Assembly (NCBI GenBank): GCA_022826645.1
Contig: JAJDUM010000010.1
Span: forward strand, 1 to 38,539
Length of the DNA: 38,539 nt
Direction: 5' to 3'
DNA from: Candidatus Poribacteria bacterium
GTDB lineage: Bacteria; Poribacteria; WGA-4E; PCPOR2b
Below the pieces are notes generated by a model. It did no database searches, had not been told where the DNA came from, and worked only from the letters and a program-made list of their open reading frames with translations. Each line of letters opens with the position of its first letter. Position 1 is the stretch's first letter. A program made the translations under genes and the position numbers. Below, piece by piece: positions 1 to 7,517 of this stretch.

Positions 1-2
1 GG

Positions 3-116
3 ACGGTGGAACAGTTGCTCTGCTATCAAGCTCCCCCTCCGCCGTGGCAACCACCACGACGACAGGGAAGACCTACTGCCAAAATCAAGGAACTTATTCA
101 ACGCTATCTTTTGTGA
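3..116 (+). CDS. C-terminal fragment of an unidentified protein (partial, runs off left edge)
   Basis: An open frame enters from the left edge and ends at TGA 114-116, leaving about 37 residues. The tail is rich in proline and arginine (a PPPPWQPPRR stretch) and ends in a basic, helix-like segment. It converges with the PIN-like gene that ends at 124. A Pro/Arg-rich end of this kind is seen in some transposases, but nothing here identifies the family. The competing plus frame starting at 44 overlaps the PIN-like gene antisense and looks like a shadow. The call rests only on an open, plausible C-terminus at the contig edge. Confidence 0.35.
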   Translation, partial: TVEQLLCYQAPPPPWQPPRRQGRPTAKIKELIQRYLL

Positions 117-123
117 CCACACT

Positions 124-1266
124 TTACTGCGGTGCTACCGGTTGTAAAGATGGGGCGTCTATAAGTTGTTTCACTTTCTTAACGGTCTCGGGATTTGAAT
201 CTAATTCAATTGATGGCTGCTTTGTGGATTCTCGCCATATAGGTAGTAGGTGTCTATCCCACATTTGCGATACAATTGACTCAATTTCGATAGGCGGATG
301 CGGTGCAAAGTGCATCACGCCTTTCTTTTTCTCGGTTTCTGGCAAGGCACTGTAGTATCGATCGAGGTCAGATAGGGCACTCTTTATTTCTGGTCCCCAA
401 ATGAAACTTTGGTTTTTTCGTAGGAAAAGGGGGGCACATTTACGATGAAGTCGATCCCATGAAACAAACACCATGCAGAAAGGAAGGTAGTATAGATAAG
501 CGATATCCAAACGATTCGAGGGACGATCCGACGAAATTAAGTTGGCCTCAAGTGAGATTTGGAAAAAGACTTCTACTGTTAGAAAATGTGCAGCGTATGG
601 AGCCAAACTCGATAGAGGTAAAAACTCGGAGGCTAACCAACGTTCCATTATCAAGTTGCGAACTTCTTGCGGAATATCAAGAACAAAGAACAAAAATCTT
701 AACGCCTCAAGGGTTTTGTCGGTCCCGTTTACAAGAGCATCAGCAATGGACTTGGCTTCTTGTAATGACTTGCAATTACGTCCTGATATCCCGAGATTCC
801 GAAATTCATCGGGAATCCTTTTCAAATCAAGGGATTCCAGAGTTGTACGCCAAGTGTTTGCGAAGTCACGTTCAAGGTCATAAAACTCTCTTGACTGCCA
901 ACGAAGAAACGCTTCTTCTTCAGGCGATCCCTCGAAAATAGCACCTTTATTTCTCTCGGATTGCACGAACCGACTAGGGTCTCTTGGTATCTGACCAGTG
1001 AGTGGAACATGGTTTCCTAGCAAATCACCTATTACCATCTCTCGATGATGCAGTGTTGGGGCACAGTTCATTTCTGGAAATTTGTCTGCGATTATTCCAA
1101 CCTCCTGTTCAGGAGGTCTATCGAGTTCTGGCTTTTTCAGATCTGCCAGTGTCTCCACGTAAAAAATCGGGCAGATAACAGAATAGAAGAAGCGATCAAA
1201 CCACACCGATTCATCAACGCTAAGTGCCTGTAGAAACGATTTATCAAAGAGCGTAATTGGTCCCAA
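124..1266 (-). CDS. PIN-like protein of unknown function
   Basis: This is a 380-residue protein with no confident family name. The N-terminus reads ITLFDKSFLQALS, followed by a segment ending PIFYVETLADL. Near residue 255 there is DIAYLYYLPFCMVFVSWDRLH. An early Asp and a later 'D-aYLYyLPfc-vFVS-D' strand-helix-strand are typical of PIN-like nuclease folds, so a metal-dependent RNase or DNase is inferred. The start is TTG at 1266. No ATG or GTG lies in frame just upstream, and AAGGAG sits 10 nt before the TTG. It is the last gene of a minus-strand defence-like group and has its own 142-bp leader containing a repeat shared with the HEPN gene. It could be the effector of a toxin or defence system, but the partner is not evident. 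Confidence 0.6.
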   Translation of the reverse strand: MGPITLFDKSFLQALSVDESVWFDRFFYSVICPIFYVETLADLKKPELDRPPEQEVGIIADKFPEMNCAPTLHHREMVIGDLLGNHVPLTGQIPRDPSRFVQSERNKGAIFEGSPEEEAFLRWQSREFYDLERDFANTWRTTLESLDLKRIPDEFRNLGISGRNCKSLQEAKSIADALVNGTDKTLEALRFLFFVLDIPQEVRNLIMERWLASEFLPLSSLAPYAAHFLTVEVFFQISLEANLISSDRPSNRLDIAYLYYLPFCMVFVSWDRLHRKCAPLFLRKNQSFIWGPEIKSALSDLDRYYSALPETEKKKGVMHFAPHPPIEIESIVSQMWDRHLLPIWRESTKQPSIELDSNPETVKKVKQLIDAPSLQPVAPQ

Positions 1267-1350
1267 TTGTCTCTCACTCCTTTTTCTTACTTGGTCTAAT
1301 GATCAGAGTTCCGTTATGGCGGAGGGTGCCGAAAGATATACAACTAACCA

Positions 1351-1404
1351 AAACCCACCGACAACCCAAAAACTTCAATAAAACCACCCTCCACCGTCAA
1401 CTGC
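1351..1404. repeat. Copy 1 of a ~55-bp direct repeat upstream of the PIN-like gene
   Basis: This block matches 5857-5912 in the same orientation. An 18-nt core is identical (1369-1386 against 5875-5892, AAAACTTCAATAAAACCA) and both copies end in GTCAACTGC. Weaker similarity continues toward the downstream start codon, beginning near 1297 and 5796. The block lies 85-138 nt upstream of the TTG start of the PIN-like gene. Confidence 0.7.
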
Positions 1405-1408
1405 TTTT

Positions 1409-4400
1409 TTAGAAATAGCTTGTGAGAATAGCATTTTTACGCTCGGTGGCTTTGTCAATCACGGCTTGGGCTTGGGTGATCTCTGCTTCTAACTGCTCAA
1501 CTTCTGCCGCTAACTGCTGTTGAATATTAAGCGGAGGGACAGGGATTCTATCTATTTCCTCCCAAGAGGTCCTCGGGTGCTGTTGACCGGTGATTGTTCT
1601 AACCACCTCAGAATTAAATGCTTCAGATAGAAAATAATGTTTGTAGAAAGTAGCTAAGTTGGGGTTATAAAGTCTAAGTACCAATATATCAGTCGAACAG
1701 ATTCCATCCATATCCGCCAAGTATACTTTGTTCAAGTTGGGCCTGAGCTTACCATACAAAATGTCACCTCTACGAAAAACATTTTTATTACTTTTTATGG
1801 TAGAAAAATCAGATTGGGTGTCTCCTAACAATACACCCGTTTGACTTTCAATATTTTCTAAACCAACATAGTGAACAAAGCCATTTTCCTCGTTTGGGTT
1901 AACGATGTCAGATATCATATCAACCACTTGGTTTAACCTCGCAGTTTTTTCAACAGAACCAACTAACTCCTCAATCTGCTGTTTAATTACAGCGATGGTT
2001 TGACGGGCTTGGTCAGTTTCCTGATCCACTACCTCGCATTCATCGGCAATCTGCTGTTGTATTTTAGGCGGTGGGAGCGGGATCTTATAAGGTGACAAAT
2101 TTTCTCTAGTAATTTGTGGTTGTGCTGTGCCTGTTATCGTCGAATTGAGGTCGCAGAATTCTAATATTTCAAACAAATACTTTTTTAATATATTTTCAGC
2201 CTTTGGTTGAGCAACCATGGCATTTCCAGTAATCCATACTTTTGATTCAGTAAAATTAACTGTTCCACAAGTTGCTCCTCTGCAAGTAATTACTACTTCG
2301 GGTAATTCGTGGTTATATTCATGATAAAAACCGATAACACCATTAGCACCATATACTTTAAAGTCCCCTTCTTCCTGCACCTCGTCTGATGTTATTGTTT
2401 CCGGTTGATATAATTTACAAACTTCCCCTAACTTCACCAACTCCCACTTGGTTTCAGTATCAGTACTCTGCTTTGGGTTTAGGCTAATGGCTTTATTAAA
2501 ATTCGTGCGGCTAAAGTCCAACATATTGATGAGTTTGGCATAGTGGCAGTATTCAAGTGGTGAATCGGTAGTTTCACCGATAAAGTTGCGTTTGATTGCA
2601 GTGTTTATTTTAATGTCGTTGTCTAAGTCATTGGGATCAAACAGGGGTGTGATAATATCGTTGATCGTTTCGCCACTGTTGTATTTAATGCCCTCCCTAC
2701 CTTTGGCACCGCTCCACTTATAGCCCAAAAATTGGTCTAATTCCTTTTTGTTGCTTGGTGCATTGACAATCAGTACTTTGTCGGCTTGCTCGTGTGCCAA
2801 AATAAAGTAATAGAGTTTGTCTTTTTCTATCTTGTGTAGGTGCGCGATAAAACGCTGCTCTAATTCTGCGGATTGTTCCGTTGCCGTTTTTCTCCTGAAG
2901 ACATTAGATTTTTTTAGATTTTTCGTCTCTGTACTTTCACTAAAGGTTTGTTTATAGTTATTGAAAATATCGTATTGCAATAATTCAGCAAGATGTGCGA
3001 TGCTGGTCGGGGCAAAGAGTTTGATGTACGCTTCATAAGGGATTTCAATGTGCTCACAATAGGCTTTTATCAGGTAGTTGTCTTGATATTCTGCACTTTC
3101 ATGGTCGCCTTCAAAAAAGTCTTCCACTCGATTGCGGTAATGCTCAGAAACTTCGGGTCTTTGTACTTTTCGTCTTAAAAAGAGCACCACCGTATTGGTC
3201 CCTGTCTTGCCAAAGGCACCCTGACCCAGTTCAGCAATACTCACCAGATCAAAAAATTGTAACAGAATTTCACGCGCGCCGGTATGAACTCCATCAGCAT
3301 TGGACAAAATGCTGGATGGGACAATTCCGACTATTCCATCGGGAGCCATTAAGTGATGAATCCGCTCTAAAAAGAAGCATTGAATGGTGTTGGTATCGCT
3401 ACTTTCACCCGTGGCTTGGATGAGTTGATACTGTTTTTTATCGGTATCGCTCAAGGTTTGTAAAAAGCCTTCCACTGCAAAGGGAGGATTCGCCACCAAG
3501 ATATCGAAACTCTCCGGCGGTACTTCAGGATGAGCAGCGAGCGCGTCGGCGTCCAATATCCTAATCTGCTCTTGACCGTGCATATAGGCTGCAACTTTGG
3601 CAACTTTGGCTAAACGATCCTCTTTTTCAATACCGATAATTTGACTGTAATAGTCGTTTAGGTCTCTTTTCTGCTCTGCAACTAACGGCTTTATTTGATG
3701 GGCGTATTCATTTAAGAAATGTCCGGAGCCACAGGCGTAATCGATCGCTTTAAGCGTTTCGGGGGTAGTCGCAATTTTTTGAGCGAGTGGCAGGGACGCA
3801 ACAATAAATTTGCATATAGGCAGCGGCGTGAAAAACTGTCCTTCGGACTGCTTAATGCCATCGTCGAGAAAAAGTTCAAACATCTCACCCAAAAACTGAT
3901 TTTGGTCATCTGTTTTGAGCCGTAACCCTTGCCACATCTGCACAATCTCTGACAATACCTCGGTGTTTCTGTTAAATAATTCCTCGTTGTGGGTGTCCAG
4001 AAAGGAGAAAGCAGAGTTGGTAAAAAATTTCAGTTCTCTGAAATAGCGTTGAATTTGTTGCTTGGTAGCATTGCGCTTGTTTTTAACGGTCCAAAATGCG
4101 TTGTCAATTTGCTCGTTACTGATATAGCTGATTTCTTCGTTTAGGAACTTATACATCCCTTTCTGATATAGTTCTTGCAGTCTATCGACAAAATCGAAGT
4201 AGTTGTCGTAAGTCATGCCTTTCCAATAAAATTTCAGATCGGTTTTGTTATCCTCTTCGTCGACAAGTTTGCATAAAAACAGATTGACCAATACCTCAAA
4301 GGCGTTTTCTCGTCTCGCTATGTTGTGCTTCCTTAGGATTGTTCGGAAGTCATGGTATTTCCCATCTTTATCAGTCGCATCAATGGCTTTGGTATCGTCT

Positions 4401-5098
4401 GCGAGGGTGTAGTTGTTTTTGCCGATCTGGTAGGCTTGAATGTTGTCTTCAAAAATACCGACCTCTGTGGATTCCAATCCGTAAGTATCACGCCAAGCGG
4501 CGAAGCGTTCTTCAACATCGTTAGCTTTGGTAAAAGACAGCAGGGATGTATCTTGTTCTAAAATGTTCTCCTTGTCATAATGTGCAATAATTTTGTGGTC
4601 AAAACGGATCTTATTGTCGATGAAACTGGATGCGTAAAGACACAGGTATTGTGTTTGGCGGATTTGTTGAGCATAGCTAAATAACTGGTCCCCATCTTGT
4701 TGGGTCTTCTGCCATGCCCTTTCAAATTCAGCCCCCGGTGTTTTGCACTCAATAATCAGCAAAGCCTTATCCTCTTGGTCTTTAACCAATATATCGGCAC
4801 GTCCACCACTTGCACCGCGCCCCACTCTCCATCTGGGTTCAAGTTCTAAATGTTCGGGCTTGTAGCCCTTTTCTAAGAGCCGATGGACGCACTCAAACAC
4901 CACAAAATTCTCATCCTGTGAGAAATTGCACGTTTGCCGTTCGTTGACTTTTAACCCTTTATCTTCGGGGTAAATTATTTTTTCTTGGTCAAAATCAACT
5001 TTTAGTTCGGCTTCACCAATTGATTTTTGGAAGATGTTCCCTTCAGCCGTAAAGCCCAGCGTTTTGAGCACATCCTTAAAGTTTTTCTTTGTTATCAT
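1409..5098 (-). CDS. Single-chain restriction-methylation-specificity enzyme (Type IIG/IIB-like)
   Basis: This 1229-residue protein joins all three activities of a Type I-like system. The N-terminus is an HsdR_N-type PD-(D/E)xK nuclease: RADILV with D102, then E117-C-K119 in IIECK. Next is an N6-adenine methyltransferase with QFFTP (421-425), motif I DYACGSGHF (453-461) and motif IV NPPF (537-540). The C-terminus has two HsdS-like target-recognition units, about 885-1045 and 1052-1229. Each ends in an 'IPLPPPKIQQQIA' or 'IPVPPLNIQQQLA' half-repeat and a helical spacer. Length and order match AloI/CjeI-type R-M-S enzymes, which recognise a bipartite site and cut on both sides of it. No helicase motor is visible, so it is not HsdR proper. 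It lies 29 nt downstream of the HEPN gene and is probably co-transcribed. All motifs appear intact. Confidence 0.92.
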   Translation of the reverse strand: MITKKNFKDVLKTLGFTAEGNIFQKSIGEAELKVDFDQEKIIYPEDKGLKVNERQTCNFSQDENFVVFECVHRLLEKGYKPEHLELEPRWRVGRGASGGRADILVKDQEDKALLIIECKTPGAEFERAWQKTQQDGDQLFSYAQQIRQTQYLCLYASSFIDNKIRFDHKIIAHYDKENILEQDTSLLSFTKANDVEERFAAWRDTYGLESTEVGIFEDNIQAYQIGKNNYTLADDTKAIDATDKDGKYHDFRTILRKHNIARRENAFEVLVNLFLCKLVDEEDNKTDLKFYWKGMTYDNYFDFVDRLQELYQKGMYKFLNEEISYISNEQIDNAFWTVKNKRNATKQQIQRYFRELKFFTNSAFSFLDTHNEELFNRNTEVLSEIVQMWQGLRLKTDDQNQFLGEMFELFLDDGIKQSEGQFFTPLPICKFIVASLPLAQKIATTPETLKAIDYACGSGHFLNEYAHQIKPLVAEQKRDLNDYYSQIIGIEKEDRLAKVAKVAAYMHGQEQIRILDADALAAHPEVPPESFDILVANPPFAVEGFLQTLSDTDKKQYQLIQATGESSDTNTIQCFFLERIHHLMAPDGIVGIVPSSILSNADGVHTGAREILLQFFDLVSIAELGQGAFGKTGTNTVVLFLRRKVQRPEVSEHYRNRVEDFFEGDHESAEYQDNYLIKAYCEHIEIPYEAYIKLFAPTSIAHLAELLQYDIFNNYKQTFSESTETKNLKKSNVFRRKTATEQSAELEQRFIAHLHKIEKDKLYYFILAHEQADKVLIVNAPSNKKELDQFLGYKWSGAKGREGIKYNSGETINDIITPLFDPNDLDNDIKINTAIKRNFIGETTDSPLEYCHYAKLINMLDFSRTNFNKAISLNPKQSTDTETKWELVKLGEVCKLYQPETITSDEVQEEGDFKVYGANGVIGFYHEYNHELPEVVITCRGATCGTVNFTESKVWITGNAMVAQPKAENILKKYLFEILEFCDLNSTITGTAQPQITRENLSPYKIPLPPPKIQQQIADECEVVDQETDQARQTIAVIKQQIEELVGSVEKTARLNQVVDMISDIVNPNEENGFVHYVGLENIESQTGVLLGDTQSDFSTIKSNKNVFRRGDILYGKLRPNLNKVYLADMDGICSTDILVLRLYNPNLATFYKHYFLSEAFNSEVVRTITGQQHPRTSWEEIDRIPVPPLNIQQQLAAEVEQLEAEITQAQAVIDKATERKNAILTSYF

Positions 5099-5127
5099 TG
5101 TGATGTTTCCGTTGGTTGGAGGGTATT

Positions 5128-5778
5128 CTACGGAAGATGCCTATCTATAAATCCCCGCACACCGATAACCATCGCTAGAACCTCTGAGTGGGTAATGTCG
5201 TTAAATTTGCCGTGGTCTGCGTTGTTTCGCGTCCCTCCCCACGCAGTGATCTGCTTGCTCTCTGATCTCGAAATTACTTCAATTTGCTTTGACGGTTGAT
5301 AGAGTGCCGCTTGCAGCGTCGATATAGATGTGCGCTGCGGATCGTAACCCACACCACGAGCGTCACACAAGCGTCTCAGTGCGTCCTCTAGGGCGGCGCC
5401 CGCCAGAAATGCAGCGATCCCAAGCTGCAGTTGCTTATGCGTAGGGTCAGTATTTCTCTCGGATGCTTCAACCTGTTTCTGTGCGATGTCGAGAATATCC
5501 CCCTCGATTTCGTGAGCGATTGCCAGCCGGGGACTCCTGAGTCCACCCTCATCGTAAAGTGTTACCACACTACGTCCCGCCGCGGTGACCTTGTCCCAAT
5601 CTGGAGACTTTAAGGCCTCATTAAGGATAGTCATGATTGGATGGTTGCCTCCCACGGTGTCGTGAACGACTGACTGCGCTAGGGGGATCGCTTCAAGGCG
5701 ATCGACGTACTCTCCCGCATTAAGGTCTCGTATTTTCTCAATCCGATTTTGTATTTCTGTGTTTTCGTCTAATTCCAT
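5128..5778 (-). CDS. HEPN-motif protein, probable RNase
   Basis: This is a 216-residue protein. The first 100 residues are not recognised. The C-terminal 105 residues are helical, starting AFLAGAALEDALRRLCDARG, and contain TRNNADHGKF near residue 187. That fits the RNxxxH (Rx4-6H) active-site signature of HEPN ribonucleases, in a layout seen in Abi_C and similar abortive-infection C-termini. HEPN proteins of this type commonly cleave RNA as toxins or phage-defence effectors; that role is inferred here from motif and context. The gene begins with ATG at 5778 and ends 29 nt before the R-M-S gene, implying one transcript. Its leader carries repeat copy 2. No cognate antitoxin gene is adjacent. 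Confidence 0.7.
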   Translation of the reverse strand: MELDENTEIQNRIEKIRDLNAGEYVDRLEAIPLAQSVVHDTVGGNHPIMTILNEALKSPDWDKVTAAGRSVVTLYDEGGLRSPRLAIAHEIEGDILDIAQKQVEASERNTDPTHKQLQLGIAAFLAGAALEDALRRLCDARGVGYDPQRTSISTLQAALYQPSKQIEVISRSESKQITAWGGTRNNADHGKFNDITHSEVLAMVIGVRGFIDRHLP

Positions 5779-5856
5779 GTTTTAAATCGTCCTCTAATTA
5801 ATGCAAAAGTTCGGTTGTCCAATGAAGCTGAAGAGCACAGCGAGTCCAATAAACCC

Positions 5857-5912
5857 AAACCCGCTGACAACCTGAAAACTTCAATAAAACCAGAGATCCC
5901 GCTGTCAACTGC
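5857..5912. repeat. Copy 2 of a ~55-bp direct repeat upstream of the HEPN gene
   Basis: This is the second copy of the block at 1351-1404, about 80% alike by eye with an 18-nt identical core. It begins 79 nt upstream of the HEPN start codon and overlaps the last codon or two and the stop of the EVE-like gene (5905-5912). The matching distance to a start codon in both copies points to a shared leader or operator rather than chance. Confidence 0.7.
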
Positions 5913-6339
5913 AATGGCTTGTTCGGCTATGTTCCCGAGCCAAATCGAGGAGTCGATCGGCGGCTCCAGGCTTCGTAATGCGTTGTAGTGCTTGTGTGTG
6001 TTTAAAGCCAACAATATCTTCCAAATCCGTTGCCCTAATCGGATTGTGGTCTAACCTAATGAACCATTCAACAGGGATTCGATATTCTATTTCCGTGCAG
6101 TATATTATTCGTTGATCCCCTTCATACCCGGTGCAATCCCAATGGCAGAGAACTCTCCCGACAGCTACAACACCATACCTATTAGCATACATGAAACAAA
6201 TATCATTCGGTTCTAGTTTTCCAAGTTTTTTGCCATACGTTTCATCTCCTGAAGTAAATGCGAGATTATGCTCAATCCAAGTCTCATGCGGACTGTATTC
6301 AAGGTATCTAGCTTCAGTATTAATACAATAGTGGTTCAT
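5905..6339 (-). CDS. EVE-like (modified-base reader) domain protein
   Basis: This 144-residue protein consists of little more than one EVE/PUA-like domain. It opens with YCINTEARYLEYSPHETWIE, then has KLGKLEPNDICFMYANRYGVVAVGRVL, where 'GD-iffYa-~-GvVAvG~v' is the usual EVE core. Near the end comes an acidic segment, EWFIRLDHNPIRATDL. EVE domains bind flipped-out modified bases and often accompany restriction systems, where they steer cleavage toward or away from modified DNA. The start ATG at 6339 has AAAGGA 6 nt upstream. It is the first gene of the minus-strand defence group and lies 126 nt before the HEPN gene. The family call is by pattern; a YTH or ASCH-like fold is the main alternative. 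Confidence 0.65.
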   Translation of the reverse strand: MNHYCINTEARYLEYSPHETWIEHNLAFTSGDETYGKKLGKLEPNDICFMYANRYGVVAVGRVLCHWDCTGYEGDQRIIYCTEIEYRIPVEWFIRLDHNPIRATDLEDIVGFKHTQALQRITKPGAADRLLDLAREHSRTSHCS

Positions 6340-6357
6340 AATTTCCTTTGTTACTCT

Positions 6358-7012
6358 TTAGGAGTTACGCAGTTCAGTTCGTAGTAGCGCATTTCTTAAT
6401 CCCGATTCATCGGGGAAACGGTACGGGGCTTTAAGCAGCCAACCGCGTAAGCCCTGGCGGAATGATTAATTTTTTCTTTGCAATATGCCATTCCGATATG
6501 TTAAAATAATAATTACAGATGGCAGGAGCAGCTATCAGCTATAATCCTGACAATCCCAGGACTTACGCAGCTGGCTCATAAGTCTCCCTGATAAGTAGTA
6601 CAGCCCGCCTGTTCCGATCCCGTTCCGAGGACTCTGACAAGTCGGAGGAATCCCGGCGAGTCGGGACCTGATCTCGTGTCTTCATCCCGATGTATCGGGG
6701 GAACGGCATAAATCAGGGTTCAGAAATCCAAACCACCTCACTAAAACGCACTAAAACGCACACTCAGGTAAAAAATCTGTGAGAATATGTGATAATCTGT
6801 GAGAATATGTGACATCTGATCAAAATCAAAGCTAGTGTTCATCAACGGTCCGCCCCAAGACTAACGAAAATATGCAAAATATGTGAGAATATGTGACATT
6901 TTGTGACATTTGGGTGGCTTACGCACTTCAGATTGTAGCCGCCCATTTCTTCATCCCCCGCCTGGACGCGCAATAAATTGCGCTACTACGAACTGAAGTG
7001 GGTAACTCCTAA
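6358..7012. mobile_element. Composite MITE-like repeat with 33-bp terminal inverted repeats, non-coding
   Basis: Positions 6358-6390 and the reverse complement of 6980-7012 agree at 31 of 33 bases (TTAGGAGTTAC...GTAGTAGCGC). A third related copy at about 6914-6946 is in the same orientation as the left end, so 6914-7012 is itself an inverted pair. Inside are CCCGAT..ATCGGG-type palindromes (near 6400 and 6686), a GACTTA/TAAGTC hairpin beginning with an ACTTACGCAG motif (6560-6584), and tandem 20-bp repeats. There is no transposase frame and no clear target duplication. It looks like nested or degenerate copies of a genome-specific intergenic repeat. It fills most of the gap between the EVE-like and DUF805-like genes. 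Confidence 0.6.
6776..6899. repeat. Short direct repeats, TGTGAGAATATGTGA type
   Basis: Two adjacent 20-bp units lie at 6776-6795 and 6796-6815, and a third copy at 6880-6899. All share TGTGAGAATATGTGA; the last is followed by one more partial TTGTGACATT unit. Just upstream an ACTAAAACGC decamer is also repeated in tandem. Spacing is irregular (0 and 64 bp) and there is no uniform spacer, so this is not a CRISPR array. Confidence 0.75.
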
Positions 7013-7096
7013 TCCAATTATTCCTCTTTTGGCAATACTAGAAAACTCAAGTCTATTTCCGAGTTCTCTGAAATCGAGATTGATGATTTCTCAACA

Positions 7097-7423
7097 TCAA
7101 TTCTCGTTCGACTGGCTATTTTGTGCCATAAAACCGAGCAAAATCATAGAACCGATGAGCGGGATAAAGCTGATAAGCAACCACCACCCACTTCGATTGG
7201 CATCGTTGAGAATGCTGGCCGACACAATAATACCTGGAATCAGTACAAATAAACCGCAGCCCCCAATAATAACGGCATAACCTGAGTATCCAGAAAAGAT
7301 TACGACAAAACCCAACAAAAAACCTGCAATAAGGGCGAGAAATGTGAATATCCGAGACTCTTTTCGAGGCACCTGCCCACCGGATATCATATAATGTTTT
7401 AGCATTTCAAAATGCCGGTTCAT
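7097..7423 (-). CDS. Small membrane protein, DUF805-like
   Basis: This is a 108-residue protein with three predicted membrane segments: about FLALIAGFLLGFVVIF, YAVIIGGCGLFVLIPGIIV, and WWLLISFIPLIGSMILLGF. The link LNDANRSGWWLLISFIPLIG closely follows the DUF805 pattern (R.HD..rSGWWlLl..IPLiG), though it is shorter than most members and uses Asn where His is usual. GAGAGGAG lies just upstream of the ATG at 7423 on the minus strand. DUF805 proteins sit in the inner membrane and have no established function. It is flanked by the composite repeat on one side and a Gfo/Idh/MocA gene on the other, with no clear operon partner. Confidence 0.6.
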   Translation of the reverse strand: MNRHFEMLKHYMISGGQVPRKESRIFTFLALIAGFLLGFVVIFSGYSGYAVIIGGCGLFVLIPGIIVSASILNDANRSGWWLLISFIPLIGSMILLGFMAQNSQSNEN

Positions 7424-7517
7424 GTTCGCTCCTCTCTCATCTCTTTGACCGATTTAGTGATTGATTATACCCCCATTCCAAAGGTTCAACAAGTCGAAAT
7501 TCCAACAGAGATATAAC

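Noticed and set aside
459..941. Open plus-strand frame of 160 codons
   Set aside because: It lies antisense within the PIN-like gene, has no recognisable motif, and the minus-strand frame has a ribosome site and PIN-like pattern.
5905..6014. Separate small gene (frame 5769-6014)
   Set aside because: It overlaps the EVE-like gene in another frame and has no ribosome site; the EVE-like frame has clear domain pattern.
6700..6730. tRNA-like GGTTC loop near 6717
   Set aside because: No matching acceptor, D or anticodon arms can be formed around it.
6776..6899. CRISPR array
   Set aside because: Repeat spacing is 0 and 64 bp, there are only three units, no unique uniform spacers and no cas genes.
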